Assembly (NCBI RefSeq): GCF_000319305.2
Contig: NZ_AMWJ02000002.1
Location: 1,874,001-1,938,000, forward strand
From: Pseudomonas bharatica CSV86
GTDB taxonomy: Bacteria; Pseudomonadota; Gammaproteobacteria; Pseudomonadales; Pseudomonadaceae
DNA: 64,000 nucleotides
Direction: 5' to 3'
Shown: positions 17,402 to 30,252 of the stretch, piece after piece
How the letters are laid out: every line of letters starts with the position of its first letter
Position numbering within the stretch: the stretch's first letter is position 1
Notes under the pieces: generated by a model
What the model was told of the DNA's origin: nothing
Seen by the model: the letters and a program-made list of their open reading frames with translations, nothing else
Database searches by the model: none
Program-made: the position numbers and the translations under genes

Positions 17402-19018
17402 TCACGGCTCGACCCGCACCACCCGATTGCGTCCGGCACCTTTTGCGCGGTACAGCGCTTCGTCGGCAGCGGTGGCCATGCTCAGGGCGTCGAGCGCCTC
17501 GCTAAGGGCCACGACCCCGGCGCTGAAGGTGCAGAACAGGTCCTGCGGCTGGGCCGGATAGTGGATTTCGGCAAAGCGCTTGCGGATCTCGTCGAGGACC
17601 TTGTGCGCGGCGTCCAGATCGGTGTTGGGCATGACGATGGCGAACTCCTCGCCGCCGTAGCGCCCGATGAAGTCGGTCTTGCGCAGGCGCTGCTTGAGAA
17701 ACAGCGCCAGGCTCTTGATCACCCGGTCGCCCATGGGGTGGCCGTGGCTGTCGTTGACCTTCTTGAAATGGTCGATATCGAGCATGGCGAAGCTCAGCGG
17801 CCGGTTCTCGCGGCGGGCGCGAAAGCTGCAATCCTCGAGCAACTGAAGGATATGGGTGTGGTTGTACAGCCCTGTCAGGCTGTCGCGGACCATCCGTGCC
17901 TTGAGGTTGCGCGCCCTGGCGGCGCGATTGCGCACGGTGGTGATGAGGTGGCGCGAGCGGATCGGCTTGGTCAGGAAGTCGTCGCCGCCTTCGCTCATGG
18001 CGTCCAGTTGCTTGTCCAGGTCGTCCTCGGCGGACAGGTAGATGATCGGCACGCTGACATAGCGGTCGTTGTGGCGGATCACCTTGGCCAGTTCGGTGCC
18101 GGTGCAGGCCGGCATGTACATGTCGAGGATGATCAGGTCGGGCTGGAAATCCGCCAGCTCGACCATGGTCTGGATCGGGTCGGTAAGGGTGCGGGTGACG
18201 ATCCCGGCATTGTTCAGCAGGCGCTCGGTGTGCAGTGCCTGGGCCCGGGAGTCGTCGATGATCAGTACGCGAAAGGGCTCGTACTGGGTGACGCTGGTCA
18301 GCAGTTCGACCTTTTCCAGCAGGCTCGAGGCTTCCAGGGTTCCGGTGAGGAATTCCTGGCCGCCGGCGCGCACGGCGGCCAGGCGGGTCGGGGTGTCGGT
18401 TTCATGGAGGCTGAAGAACAGCAGCGGTACCCGCTGCTCCAGGCCCTGTTGCGCCTGTCCGGCGAGCAGCAGGCCCTGGCCCTGGCCGCCAAAGTCCACG
18501 TCCATGACGATGGCCGACGGCAGGCGCTCGCCCATCGAGGCGCGGAAGGCATCGGCGGTGTGCAGCGCTTCGACGCCCAGCCCGAAGAACTCCAGTTGCT
18601 TGGCCAGGCGTTCGGCGCGGTCGTGGTCCTGGAGCATGATGTAGACCGGTTTGCGCAACGGCGGCAGGGTGGTCTGTTCCAGGCGGTCGCCCTGGCGCAG
18701 GCCGGTGCGCGACAGGCGCTGCATCAAGCGGTTGAGTTCGCTGATCAGGTTGCTGCTCAGGCGCGCGCTGTTGGCCTCGACCGCGTCCAGGGTCTGGCCG
18801 ATGGCTTCGGCCAGTTGTGTGTGTTCCGGTTGCTCGAAGCGCTCGGCGTAGCGCTGCAGGCGCAGGTTGGCCTCGCACAGTTCGCCCAGGTCGCCGGTGG
18901 ACCACTCGCTACGCTGCAGGCGTTGCCAGATTTCCAGGATCTGCCGGGCCTGATGGATGACCCGCTGGGCAAAGTGTTGCTTCAGTCGCTCACGATTGGG
19001 GTCTTCTGGCTCGGTCAT
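17402..19018 (-). CDS. gcbA: diguanylate cyclase with two receiver domains, GcbA
   Basis: This enzyme makes cyclic-di-GMP. The 538-aa protein has a helical N-terminus and a degenerate receiver-like domain (about 135-245, with VMDVDFGG). A complete receiver domain follows (about 265-380, VLIIDDS, phospho-acceptor in IILDMYMP, Lys in LTKPI). The C-terminal GGDEF domain has the active site GGEEF at residues 455-459 and, five residues before it, the inhibitory-site RKTD (RxxD). So it should be active and product-inhibited. GcbA promotes attachment in P. fluorescens and dispersal in P. aeruginosa. Gene order next to ctpL and DUF2333 supports the name. There is no membrane segment. Confidence 0.88.
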   Translation of the reverse strand: MTEPEDPNRERLKQHFAQRVIHQARQILEIWQRLQRSEWSTGDLGELCEANLRLQRYAERFEQPEHTQLAEAIGQTLDAVEANSARLSSNLISELNRLMQRLSRTGLRQGDRLEQTTLPPLRKPVYIMLQDHDRAERLAKQLEFFGLGVEALHTADAFRASMGERLPSAIVMDVDFGGQGQGLLLAGQAQQGLEQRVPLLFFSLHETDTPTRLAAVRAGGQEFLTGTLEASSLLEKVELLTSVTQYEPFRVLIIDDSRAQALHTERLLNNAGIVTRTLTDPIQTMVELADFQPDLIILDMYMPACTGTELAKVIRHNDRYVSVPIIYLSAEDDLDKQLDAMSEGGDDFLTKPIRSRHLITTVRNRAARARNLKARMVRDSLTGLYNHTHILQLLEDCSFRARRENRPLSFAMLDIDHFKKVNDSHGHPMGDRVIKSLALFLKQRLRKTDFIGRYGGEEFAIVMPNTDLDAAHKVLDEIRKRFAEIHYPAQPQDLFCTFSAGVVALSEALDALSMATAADEALYRAKGAGRNRVVRVEP

Positions 19019-19305
19019 GTCCTGACTACTTCTTATTAAAAGGTGAGGCAGTTCGAGTGATGGCTCTATGCTAGCACCACTTTCGAAGCAATCGAGTGCC
19101 CTGCATCAATTTTTTGACGCCGGAGATTCATTCAGTTCGTGACCCTATGGTCGCTTATGCGATCCTGCGCCCTTGCTTTATAGTGGCCGACACCCGGACC
19201 GCCCCTGGCAGCAGTGCATCCGCCGAGTTTCGCGATGCGCTGGCACCAATGCCCGGCCGCTGCGGTCGAACCCTGCACATGCCCTGACTGAATAAGGACA
19301 ACGCC

Positions 19306-20376
19306 ATGCTGGACTGGAAAAACCGTAAAGGTGGCGCCGAGGCGCGCGAGGAACGCAGCGCCAGGCGCGAATCGGCGAGCGGCAGTTACTTCCGTGGCCT
19401 GCTCAGCCGTTCGCTGGGCGCGCTGGTCGGCCTTTACCTGGTGGTCACCATCGCCCTGGGCTGGTACTGGAGCGAGGAGCCGGACCTGTTCCCGGTCCAG
19501 CAGAACGCCCAGTCTGCCGCCGAGCGCAACGGCCAGCAGATGGTGGTCGGCTACACCACTATCGAAACCCTCAAGACCGTCGCCGGTACCCTGCTCAACA
19601 AGCCGGGTGGCTACATTTCCAACGACCGTTTCCCGCCGGGCCTGTGGATGGACAACATGCCGAGCTGGGAATACGGCGTGCTGGTCCAGGTCCGTGACCT
19701 GTCCCGCGCCTTGCGCAAGGACTTCGCCCGTTCCCAGTCTCAGTCCACCGAGGATGCCGACCTGGCCAAGGCCGAGCCGCGCTTCAACTTCGACAACAAG
19801 AGCTGGATCCTGCCATCGAGCGAATCCGAGTTCGAGGAAGGCATCAAGTCGCTCAACCGCTACCAGACCCGCCTGGCCGCCGGCGACTCGGGCGCCATTT
19901 TCTACACCCGTGCCGACAACCTGAACAACTGGCTGGGCGACGTCGCCACCCGCCTGGGTTCGTTGTCGCAGCGGCTGTCGGCCAGCGTCGGCCGGGTCAA
20001 GCTGAACAGCAACCTGAAGACCGAAGTGGTGGTGCCGGGCCAGGCGCCGCAGGTCGATGAGGAGCTTGTGGAAACCCCATGGCTGCAGATCGACAACGTC
20101 TTCTATGAAGCCCGTGGCCAGGCCTGGGCCCTGTCGCACCTGCTGCGCGCCATCGAGGTGGACTTCGCCGACGTGCTGGCGAAAAAGAACGCCACCGTCA
20201 GCGTGCGCCAGATCATTCGCGAACTGGAAGCCTCCCAGGAGCCACTGTGGAGCCCGATGGTGCTGAACGGCAGCGGCTTCGGCATGTGGGCCAACCACTC
20301 GCTGGTCATGGCCAACTACATCTCCCGGGCCAACGCGGCGGTCATCGACCTGCGCCAGCTGCTGTCGCAGGGCTGA
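19306..20376 (+). CDS. DUF2333 family inner-membrane protein
   Basis: The function is unknown. The 356-aa product starts at ATG 19306 with an AAGGA site seven bases upstream. It has one N-terminal membrane helix (LGALVGLYLVVTIALGWYW, about residues 37-55), and the rest is predicted to be periplasmic and soluble. The opposite strand is empty here, and the gene is separated from gcbA by about 290 bp that must contain divergent promoters. Only one base separates it from the nudix gene, so the two form an operon. The pair is conserved at this position in Pseudomonas. Confidence 0.85.
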   Translation: MLDWKNRKGGAEAREERSARRESASGSYFRGLLSRSLGALVGLYLVVTIALGWYWSEEPDLFPVQQNAQSAAERNGQQMVVGYTTIETLKTVAGTLLNKPGGYISNDRFPPGLWMDNMPSWEYGVLVQVRDLSRALRKDFARSQSQSTEDADLAKAEPRFNFDNKSWILPSSESEFEEGIKSLNRYQTRLAAGDSGAIFYTRADNLNNWLGDVATRLGSLSQRLSASVGRVKLNSNLKTEVVVPGQAPQVDEELVETPWLQIDNVFYEARGQAWALSHLLRAIEVDFADVLAKKNATVSVRQIIRELEASQEPLWSPMVLNGSGFGMWANHSLVMANYISRANAAVIDLRQLLSQG

Positions 20377-20377
20377 T

Positions 20378-20914
20378 ATGACCATCAGCGCGAAGGAGGC
20401 GGCGCATCGCGCGGCCTCCGACCGGGAACAGGTCGCCTGGGTCGATGCCGACGACACCCTGCTCGGCGCCTTGCCGCGCGCCGAGCTACGCGAGCGCGGC
20501 CTGATCGGGCGCTGCACCTTCATCCTCCTGTTCAACAGCGCCGGGCAGTTGTGCATCCACAAGCGCACCCTGAGCAAGGCGCTGTATCCCGGCTACTGGG
20601 ACGTGGCCGCGGGTGGCATGGTCGCGGCCGGAGAAGCGTACGCCGAATCGGCGGCGCGGGAGCTCGCGGAGGAGTTGGGCGTCAGCGGCGTTGCACTGCG
20701 TGCGCACGACCGTTTCTTTTTCGATGTACCGGGCAACCGCCTATGGTGCGCGGTGTTCTCGGCGGTGTGGGACGGCCCCTTGCAGCTGCAGCCCGAAGAG
20801 GTCAGCGAAGCCCGTTTCGTCAATCCGGAAGTGGTCTGGGAAGAGTCCCTGAGGCTGCCGTATTGTCCTGACTCCCTGGCCGCGCTCGCCAGGGCGCTCG
20901 ACCGCCAATCCTGA
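20378..20914 (+). CDS. nudix hydrolase (MutT/YfcD-like)
   Basis: This is a small hydrolase expected to cleave nucleoside diphosphates linked to another group; the substrate is not known. The nudix box is complete: GGMVAAGEAYAESAARELAE followed by ELG, with the REL-EE core. The product is 178 aa, and the N-terminal VDADDTLLGALPRAELRERG is typical of the YfcD/IPP-isomerase-like branch. It starts at ATG 20378, two bases after the DUF2333 stop codon begins to be cleared, so it depends on that transcript and probably on translational coupling. Confidence 0.88.
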   Translation: MTISAKEAAHRAASDREQVAWVDADDTLLGALPRAELRERGLIGRCTFILLFNSAGQLCIHKRTLSKALYPGYWDVAAGGMVAAGEAYAESAARELAEELGVSGVALRAHDRFFFDVPGNRLWCAVFSAVWDGPLQLQPEEVSEARFVNPEVVWEESLRLPYCPDSLAALARALDRQS

Positions 20915-20951
20915 CGTCGCGAAATTTGTCCAAATTGGCGCAGTTCTGTAC

Positions 20952-20980
20952 TTAGCAAGCGGCACATTTGCCGTTACACT
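20952..20980 (+). promoter_or_regulatory. putative sigma-70 promoter of sui1
   Basis: TTAGCA (20952-20957) and TACACT (20975-20980) are separated by 17 bp, upstream of the sui1-like gene. The hexamers match consensus only in part, so this is a suggestion. Confidence 0.35.
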
Positions 20981-21110
20981 GCGCGGCCTTTTTACCCTGC
21001 CGGGGGCGTCCTTCCCGGCAGGTGCGCTGCCCCTGCCAGAGTGGGGCTTCGCGGTCGTGGCCCGCCCGGGTCGGCGACCAGTTTTTTGTCCTCAAACGTG
21101 AGGATCAAAA

Positions 21111-21482
21111 GTGGCCAAGAAAGCCTCGTCATTCTCCGCCCTCGGCGGCCTGGTGTTTTCCACCGATGCAGGTCGGCACTGTCCGGACTGCAGCCAACCC
21201 ATCGATGCCTGCACCTGCAAGCAGACGGTCATCCCCGAAGGTGATGGCATCGCCCGCGTGCGCCGTGAAAGCAAAGGTCGCGGCGGCAAGACGGTGACCA
21301 CCATCAGCGGCGTCCCGCTACCCCTGGAACAGCTCAAGGAACTGGCCAGCACCCTGAAACGGCGCTGCGGTACCGGCGGCGCGCTGAAAGACGGCGTCAT
21401 CGAGATCCAGGGCGACCATGTCGAGCTGCTGCTCGGCGAACTGGTCAAGCAGGGCTTCAAGGCGAAGAAATCCGGCGGCTGA
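21111..21482 (+). CDS. yciH: translation initiation factor Sui1 family protein (YciH)
   Basis: This is a bacterial homologue of eIF1/Sui1, thought to influence start-codon or initiator-tRNA fidelity. The 123-aa product has an N-terminal zinc-like Cys cluster (CPDCSQPIDACTCK, about residues 25-38) and a C-terminal SUI1 domain (GKTVTTISGVPL, then KRRCGTGGALKDGVIEIQGDH, shown as two pieces). The start codon is GTG at 21111: GAGGAT lies about six bases upstream and no in-frame ATG gives the conserved MAKKASSFSALGGLVFS start. It is monocistronic, just before speA. Confidence 0.93.
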   Translation: MAKKASSFSALGGLVFSTDAGRHCPDCSQPIDACTCKQTVIPEGDGIARVRRESKGRGGKTVTTISGVPLPLEQLKELASTLKRRCGTGGALKDGVIEIQGDHVELLLGELVKQGFKAKKSGG

Positions 21483-21618
21483 TCGCCTGCACCCAGCGTC
21501 TAAACTCGTTGCCTTGGGAAGGGTCCAAACCCGAACAGGGAAAATCGTCATTTTCATTTTCTACACTGCGCCATCCCGCATGGCCGGTGTTATCCGACTT
21601 TCTTTATAGGGGACTTCG

Positions 21619-23532
<1,914 letters not shown>

Positions 23533-23547
23533 GGCTTTGCCGATGTA

Positions 23548-23587
23548 GAAAAGGCCCGCTCCCGGGATTCCGGGGGCGGGCCTTTTT
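23548..23587 (+). terminator. Rho-independent terminator of speA
   Basis: A GC-rich stem (AAGGCCCGCTCCCGG paired with CCGGGGGCGGGCCTT) ends in a T run 16 bp after the speA stop. The stem is imperfect by one base in the upper part. Confidence 0.85.
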
Positions 23588-23623
23588 CGTGGGCTGATCA
23601 GGGATCGGCATTGCTCCTGCCGG

Positions 23624-23719
23624 CCTCATCGCTGGCAAGCCAGCTCCCACAGGGTTTTGCCAGCCACAAAAACCGACTCGACGCGGGACATTGTGGGAGC
23701 TGGCTTGCCAGCGATGAGG
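23624..23719. repeat. REP doublet (inverted pair)
   Basis: REP copies at 23624-23652 and 23692-23719 in inverted orientation, 39 bp apart, lie between the convergent speA and MATE genes. Confidence 0.85.
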
Positions 23720-23734
23720 CCATCAGCAGCACAC

Positions 23735-25084
23735 TCAATTCCCGCCCTGCGCAAACCACCCATCCCGCCGCTGCAACCGCCACCCCATCACCCCGAGCGT
23801 TACTCCGCGCACCGCCATGAACAACAGGAATGCCAGCCACAACCCATGGTTCCCCAGGTCCCGCGCCATCCAGGCGAAGGGCAGGGCAATCACCACGCTG
23901 AGCAACATCGCATCGCGCATTTCCCGCGCCCGCGTGGCGCCGATGAACAAGCCGTCGAGCACATAGCTCCACACCGCGATCAACGGCAGTAGCGCCAGGT
24001 ACGGCAGGTACTCGAACGCCGTCTCGCGCACGCTGGGGATATCGGTTTGCAGCGCGATGAACAGGTGCCCGCCGAACAGAAACAACAGCGCAAATCCAAG
24101 GCTGGCAATCAGCGACCAGCCACTGGCCACGGTCAGCGAGCGCCGCAGCGCGTCTCGGTTTCCCGCGCCGATGGCGTGTCCGCATAGTGCTTCCACTGCG
24201 TGGGCCAGGCCATCCAGCGCATAGGCCGTCACCAGCAAGCCGTTGAGCAGCAGTGCATTGGCCGCCACCGTGGCTTCACCCAGCCGCGCGCCCTGCACCG
24301 TGATCAGGAAGAACACACCCTGCAAGGCCAGGCTGCGGATAAAGATGTCGCGGTTGACGCTGAGCATCGGCCGCCAGTTCTGCCAGCGCGCCAGCAGCGG
24401 CCACACCACCCGCCCCGGATGGGCGCGCAGCGAAGGCCGTGTCAGCGCCAGGCCGAGCAAGGCCGCGGCCCATTCCGAGATCACCGAGGCGCGCGCCGAG
24501 CCGACCACGCCCCAGTCCAGTCCGAGGACGAACCACAGGTTGAGGACGATGTTCAGCAGGTTGGTGGTCAGCAGGATCAGTAGTGGTGCCCGGGCGTTCT
24601 GCGTGCCGAGGAACCAGCCGACCAGGGCGTAAGTCGCCAGTGCGGCAGGCAGGCCGAGCAGGCGGGTGGTGAAAAAGTCCCGCGTGCCCTGTGCCAGTTC
24701 CGCGCCTGGTTGCATCAGGCCAAGGGCCAGGTGGCTGAGGGGGATCGCCAGCAGGCCAAGGGCGAGGGCGAAGAACAGGGCCAGACCCAGGCCCTGCACC
24801 AGCACCTGGCGCAGGCCGTCGCCGTCCGAGCGGCCGGCAGCCTGGGCGGCGAAGCCGGTAGATCCCATGCGCAGGAAGCCAAGTACCCCCACCAGCAGGG
24901 TGTACAGGCTGGCGCCGACCGCCACCGAGCCGAGCTGGTGGGCATGGGGCAGGTGGCCGATGACCGTGCTGTCGACCAGGGCCACCAGCGGCACCGAGAT
25001 GTTCGACAGGATCATCGGCGCGGCCAGGGCCCAGACCTTGTGGTGGGTGGGGCGGTGGCGCCAGTCGGTCAACAGAAGAGACAT
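23735..25084 (-). CDS. dinF: MATE family efflux transporter, DinF-like
   Basis: This is an inner-membrane cation/drug antiporter of the DinF branch. The 449-aa sequence has twelve hydrophobic segments. The N-terminus resembles E. coli DinF: VWALAAPMILSNISVPLVAL, VDSTVIGHL, and FLRMGSTGFAAQAAGR. AAGGA lies eight bases before ATG 25084. In enterobacteria dinF follows lexA in the SOS regulon, but no lexA or LexA box is seen here, so that regulation should not be assumed. The substrate is unknown. The gene diverges from yfhM. Confidence 0.87.
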   Translation of the reverse strand: MSLLLTDWRHRPTHHKVWALAAPMILSNISVPLVALVDSTVIGHLPHAHQLGSVAVGASLYTLLVGVLGFLRMGSTGFAAQAAGRSDGDGLRQVLVQGLGLALFFALALGLLAIPLSHLALGLMQPGAELAQGTRDFFTTRLLGLPAALATYALVGWFLGTQNARAPLLILLTTNLLNIVLNLWFVLGLDWGVVGSARASVISEWAAALLGLALTRPSLRAHPGRVVWPLLARWQNWRPMLSVNRDIFIRSLALQGVFFLITVQGARLGEATVAANALLLNGLLVTAYALDGLAHAVEALCGHAIGAGNRDALRRSLTVASGWSLIASLGFALLFLFGGHLFIALQTDIPSVRETAFEYLPYLALLPLIAVWSYVLDGLFIGATRAREMRDAMLLSVVIALPFAWMARDLGNHGLWLAFLLFMAVRGVTLGVMGWRLQRRDGWFAQGGN

Positions 25085-25281
25085 TCGCGAGGTCCTTGTG
25101 AGTATCGGGACCGCGAGGCAGCCGCAAAAGGACCACCGCGCAACCCAAGCCGACCATTCTACCCAGCTGACGGCACTTTGCTCGGTGAACCCTGTCTCAC
25201 CTCGGCAGCGTTCCCCGGTGAAACCGTGGACCTTGATATATAGTTTCCCGTCTGCCCCTGTTGCCCCGAGAGCTTTCTCCC

Positions 25282-28200
25282 ATGCTGAACAAAGGATTGT
25301 GGCTGGCCTGCGCGCTGGCGTTGCTGAGTGCCTGCGACTCGTCTTCCCCCGACAAACCTGCTCCCGCGCCTGCCGAAAAAGCCGCCGGCCCGGCAGCCAG
25401 TGCGCCGAAGGTCGATGAGGCGACCCTGGCCCAGCGCTACGCCGGCCGCGAGCTGAACGTGGTGGACGTCTCGGAGGTCCAGGTCGATGGCGCCAGCGCC
25501 CTGTCGGTCACCTTCTCCGCACCGCTCGAAGCCGACCAGCGCTTCGCCGAACGCCTGCACCTGGTGGACACCACCAAGGGCAAGGTCGATGGCGCCTGGG
25601 AACTGTCCGAAAACCGCATGGAGTTGCGCCTGCGCCACCTCGAGCCGCAGCGCAAGCTGGTCTTGACCATCGACGCCGGCCTGCGCAGCATCAATGGCAA
25701 CCAGTTGGCCAACGAATACATCAGTCGCCTGGAAACCCGCGACATGCAGCCGAGCATCGGCTTCGCCAGCCGTGGCTCGCTGCTGCCGACCCGCCTGGCC
25801 GAGGGCTTGCCGGTGATCGCGCTGAACGTGAACAAGGTCGAGGTAGAGTTCTTCCGTATCAAGCCCGAGTCGCTGCCGAGTTTCCTCGGCGCCTGGGGCC
25901 GCAACAGCTCGTTGCAGAGCTATGAAGCCAACGACCTGCTGCCCATGGCCGACCTGGTCTATGCCGGCCGCTTCGACCTCAACCCGCCGGCCAATACCCG
26001 CGAGACCCTGCTGCTGCCCATGGCCGGGATCAAGCCATTGCAGGAAGCCGGGGTGTACCTGGCGGTGATGCGCGAGGCCGGCACCTACAACTACTCGCAG
26101 CCGGCAACCTTGTTCACCCTCAGCGATATCGGCCTCTCGGTGCACCGCTACAGCAACCGCCTGGATGTCTTCACCCAGGCCCTGGAAGGCGGCAAGGCGC
26201 TGGGTTCGATCGACCTCGACCTGCTCGACCACGATGGCAAGGTGCTCGCCCAGGGCAAGACCGACAGTGACGGCCACGCGCAACTGCCGCTGCCGCCCAA
26301 GGCCGATCTGCTGCTGGCGCGCCAAGGCGCCAACACCACGCTGCTGCGCCTGAACAGCGCCGCCCTCGACCTCTCCGAATTCACCGTCACCGGCCCTCAG
26401 GCCAACCCGCTGCAGTTCTTCGTGTTCGGCCCGCGTGACCTGTATCGTCCAGGCGAAACCGTCCTGCTCAACGGTCTGTTGCGCGACCAGGATGGCAAGC
26501 CGGTGAAGAGCCAGCCGATCAATGTGGAAGTGCGTCGCCCGGATGAGCAGGTCAGCCGCAAGTTCGTCTGGGAGGCGGATGCCAACGGCTTTTACCAGTA
26601 CCAGTTGCAACTGGCCGGCGAAGCGCCGACCGGGCGCTGGCAATTGCTGTTCGATCTCGGTGGCAACCGTCAGCAGGTCTATGAAGTGCTGGTGGAAGAC
26701 TTCCTGCCCGAGCGCCTGGCCCTGGAACTGAAGGGCAGCGACACCCCGTTGAGCCCGGATGCAACCGCAGAGATCCGCGTCAATGGCCGTTACCTCTACG
26801 GCGCTCCGGCGGCGGGCAATCGCCTTAGCGGCCAGGTCTACGTTCGGCCGCTGCGCGAGGCGGTACCGGCGCTGCCCGGCTACCAGTTCGGCTCGGTCAC
26901 CGAAGAAGACCTGAGCCACGATCTGGAGCTGGAAGAGTCCACCCTCGACGCCGACGGCGAAGCCACCATCGCTATCGCCAGCGAATGGGCCGAGGCCCGT
27001 TCGCCGCTGCAACTCACCGTGCAGGCCAGCCTGCAGGAATCCGGTGGCCGTCCGATCACCCGACGCCTGGAGCAGCCAATCTGGCCGGCGGACCGCTTGC
27101 CGGGCCTGCGCGGCCTGTTCGATGGCGAGGAAACCGACGGCGATGCACCGGTGGAAGTCGAACTGCTGGTGGCCGACCGCGACGGCAACAAGCTGGCCGC
27201 CGACAACCTGCGCGTGCGTCTGGTCCGCGAGCGCCGCGACTACTACTGGAACTATTCACAGAGCGATGGCTGGAGCTACAACTTCAACGAAAAATACCTC
27301 ACCGAAAGCGAGCAGAGCGTCAGCGTGCCGAAGGGCAGCACCACCAAGCTCAGTTTCCCGGTGGAGTGGGGCCCGTACCGGGTCGAAGTGGAAGACCCGG
27401 AAACCGGCGTCACCAGCAGCCTGCGCTTCTGGGCCGGATACCGCGCCCAGGACAACGCCGACGGTGGCGCGGTGCGTCCCGACCAGGTGCGCCTGGCCCT
27501 GGACAAGCCGGCCTACAACGACGGCGACACTGCCAGCGTCACCGTCACCCCGCCAGCGGCCGGCAAGGGCTACCTGATGGTGGAAGGTGGCGACGGTCCG
27601 CTGTGGTGGCAGGAAATCGACGTGCCTGCAGAGGGCAAGGCCTTCGACATCAAGCTCGACCCGAAATGGGCCCGGCATGACCTCTATGTCAGCGCCCTGG
27701 TGATCCGCCCCGGCGAGCGCAAGGCCAATGTCACGCCCAAGCGTGCCGTGGGCGTACTGCACCTGCCGCTGGACCGCGCGCAACGCAAGCTGGCCGTGAC
27801 CCTCGAAGCTCCCGAGAAGATGCGTCCCAAGCATCCGCTGACCGTGAACATCCAGGCGCGCAATGCCGACGGCAGCGTGCCGAAGCAGGTTCAGGTTTTG
27901 CTGGCGGCGGTGGATGTGGGCATCCTCAATATCACCAGCTACGTCACCCCGGATCCATTCACCGGTATGTTCGGGCGCAAGGCCTATGGCGCCGACCAAC
28001 TGGATATCTACGGCCAGTTGATCGAGGCCGGCCAGGGTCGCCTGGCCAGCCTGGCCTTCGGCGGTGACGCCGGCATGGCCAAGGGCGGCAAGCGCCCGGA
28101 CACCAGCGTGACCATCGTCGCCCTGCAGAGCGCCCCGGTGAGCCTGGACGCCGATGGCAAGGGCCAGGCCACGGTGGACATCCCCGATTTCAACGGCGAA

Positions 28201-30179
28201 CTGCGCCTGATGGCCCAGGCCTGGAGCGAGGACCGCTTCGGCGTGGCGGAAGCCAAGACAGTGGTTGCCGCACCGCTGATCGCGGAGCTGTCGGCGCCAC
28301 GCTTCCTCGCCGGCGGCGACCGCACCAGCCTGGCCCTTGACCTGTCCAACCTGTCCGGTCAGGACCAGACCCTCGCCGTGGCCCTGGCCACCGAAGGCCA
28401 GCTGGACCTGCTCGGCTCGTCGCATCAGTCGCTCAAGCTCAAGCAGGGCCAGCGCGTCACCTTGAAGATCCCGGTGCAGGCCACCGGCGGCTATGGCCAA
28501 GGCCGGGTCACCGTGCGCGTCGATGGCCTGGTGCTGCCGGCGAAACCGATACCGGCTTCTCCCGCGACTGGACCCTGGGCATCCGCCCGGCCTACCCGGC
28601 GCAGCTCAAGCATTACCGCGTGGCGCTGAACGGCGGCGAGCCCTGGACCCTACCCGAGCAGGACCTGGCGACCTTCGAACCGGCCGGCCTTGAGGGCACC
28701 CTGGCGCTGTCCAGCCGTCCGCCGCTGAACCTTGCGGAGCAGATCCGCGCACTGAAGGCCTACCCCTATGGCTGCGCCGAGCAGACCACCAGCGGCCTGT
28801 ACCCGTCGCTCTACGCCGATGCCGCGACTCTCAAACGCCTGGGCATCACCGGCGAGCCGGCGGACGAGCGCAAGCGCAAGATCGAAATCGGCATCGAGCA
28901 CTTGCTGGGCATGCAGCGCTACAACGGCAGCTTCGGCCTGTGGAGCTCCGACGGCGAGGAAGAATACTGGCTGACCGCCTATGTCACCGACTTCCTCCTG
29001 CGCGCCCGCGACCAAGGCTTCGCCGTGCCGCCCGAGGCGCTGAAGAAAGCCAGCGAGCGCCTGCTGCGCTATGTGCAGGAGCGCAACCTGATCGAGGTCA
29101 ACTACAGCGAGAATGCCGAGCACAGCCGCTTCGCCGTGCAGGCCTACGCAGCGCTGGTGCTGTCGCGCAGCAAGCAGGCGCCGCTGGGTGCCTTGCGTAG
29201 CCTGTTCGAGCGCCGTGCCGATGCCCGTTCCGGCCTGCCGCTGGTACAACTGGCGATCGCCCTCGACACCATGGGCGACAAGCCGCGGGCCGAGCAGGCG
29301 TTGCTTGCCGGACTTGCCGCAGGTCGCGGTAAGGGCTGGCTGGCCGACTACGGCAGCTCGCTGCGTGATCAGGCGCTGATCATCGCCCTGCTCGACGAAT
29401 ACAAGCTGGCGAGCAAGGACATCCCGGACCGCTTGTTCAAGCTGTCCGATCAATTGGCTGGCAGCCAGTGGCTCTCGACCCAGGAACGCAATGCCCTGTT
29501 CCTTGCCGGTCGTGGCCTGGCGCAGCAGCCGGAAGGCAAGTGGAGCGCGCAACTGGACAGCGCCGGGCAGACCCGCGAACTGGGCCCGGAACAATCCGGC
29601 CTGCACCTGCAGGGGCCGCTGCTGGCCTCGCCGTTGAGCGTGCGCAATGATGGCGACCAGACCCTGTACCAGCGCCTGACCCTGTCCGGTTACCCACGCC
29701 AGGCACCGCCGGCCAGCGGCAACAACATGAGCATCCGCCGCGAGTACCTGGGCATGAATGGCCAGGCGCTGGACCTGAAGTCACTGGAGAGTGGCGACCT
29801 GGTGCTGGTGCACCTGGCGATCCAGGCCAAGGAGCGGGTTCCCGATGCACTGGTGGTTGACCTGCTGCCGGCGGGCCTCGAGCTGGAGAACCAGAACCTG
29901 GCGCAAAGCGCCGCCAGCCTGGACAACGCCAGCAGCGCGGTGAAGCAGTGGCGCGAGGCGATGGAGAACGCCAATGTGGTGCACCAGGAGTATCGCGATG
30001 ACCGCTATGTCGCCGCGCTGAACCTGGATGGCTACGGCACCACCCACCTGCTGTACCTGGCGCGGGCGGTGACCCCGGGCAGCTACCGGATTCCGCCGGC
30101 GCAGGTGGAGTCGATGTACCGGCCGGACTGGCAGGCGGTGGGGGAGAGTGCCGGGGAGATGATCATCAAGGGCCGCTGA
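25282..30179 (+). pseudogene. yfhM: alpha-2-macroglobulin family lipoprotein YfhM, frameshifted
   Basis: YfhM is a periplasmic, lipid-anchored protease trap that is thought to work with PbpC to protect or repair the wall. ATG 25282 starts a lipoprotein signal with lipobox LLSAC and Asp at +2. MG domains fill the N-terminal two thirds. The thioester motif GCAEQ (Cys1165 after repair) is in the C-terminal part. The frame breaks at 28539-28540: LVLP continues in the wrong frame to 28629, while the downstream frame ETDTGFSRDWTLGIRPAYPA runs to 30179. Adding one G (GG to GGG) gives PGETDTGF and an intact 1,632-aa protein, so this may be a sequencing error. pbpC follows in the usual order, separated by a small reverse-strand gene. 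Confidence 0.9.
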
Positions 30180-30190
30180 GGCTGTCAGGA

Positions 30191-30248
30191 CCTCATCGCT
30201 GGCAAGCCAGCTCCCACAAATCCTGTGGGAGCTGGCTTGCCAGCGATG
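30191..30248. repeat. REP doublet (inverted pair, 4-bp loop)
   Basis: REP copies at 30191-30218 and 30223-30248 are inverted and almost touching, which gives a hairpin with an arm of more than 25 bp. It lies directly after the yfhM stop and next to the stop of the reverse-strand small gene. Confidence 0.85.
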
Positions 30249-30252
30249 CCTT

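Noticed and set aside
17294..19039. 581-codon open frame on the plus strand
   Set aside because: Antisense shadow of gcbA, which shows receiver and GGEEF motifs.
24710..25243. 177-codon plus-strand frame before yfhM
   Set aside because: It is antisense to the MATE gene and has no motif.
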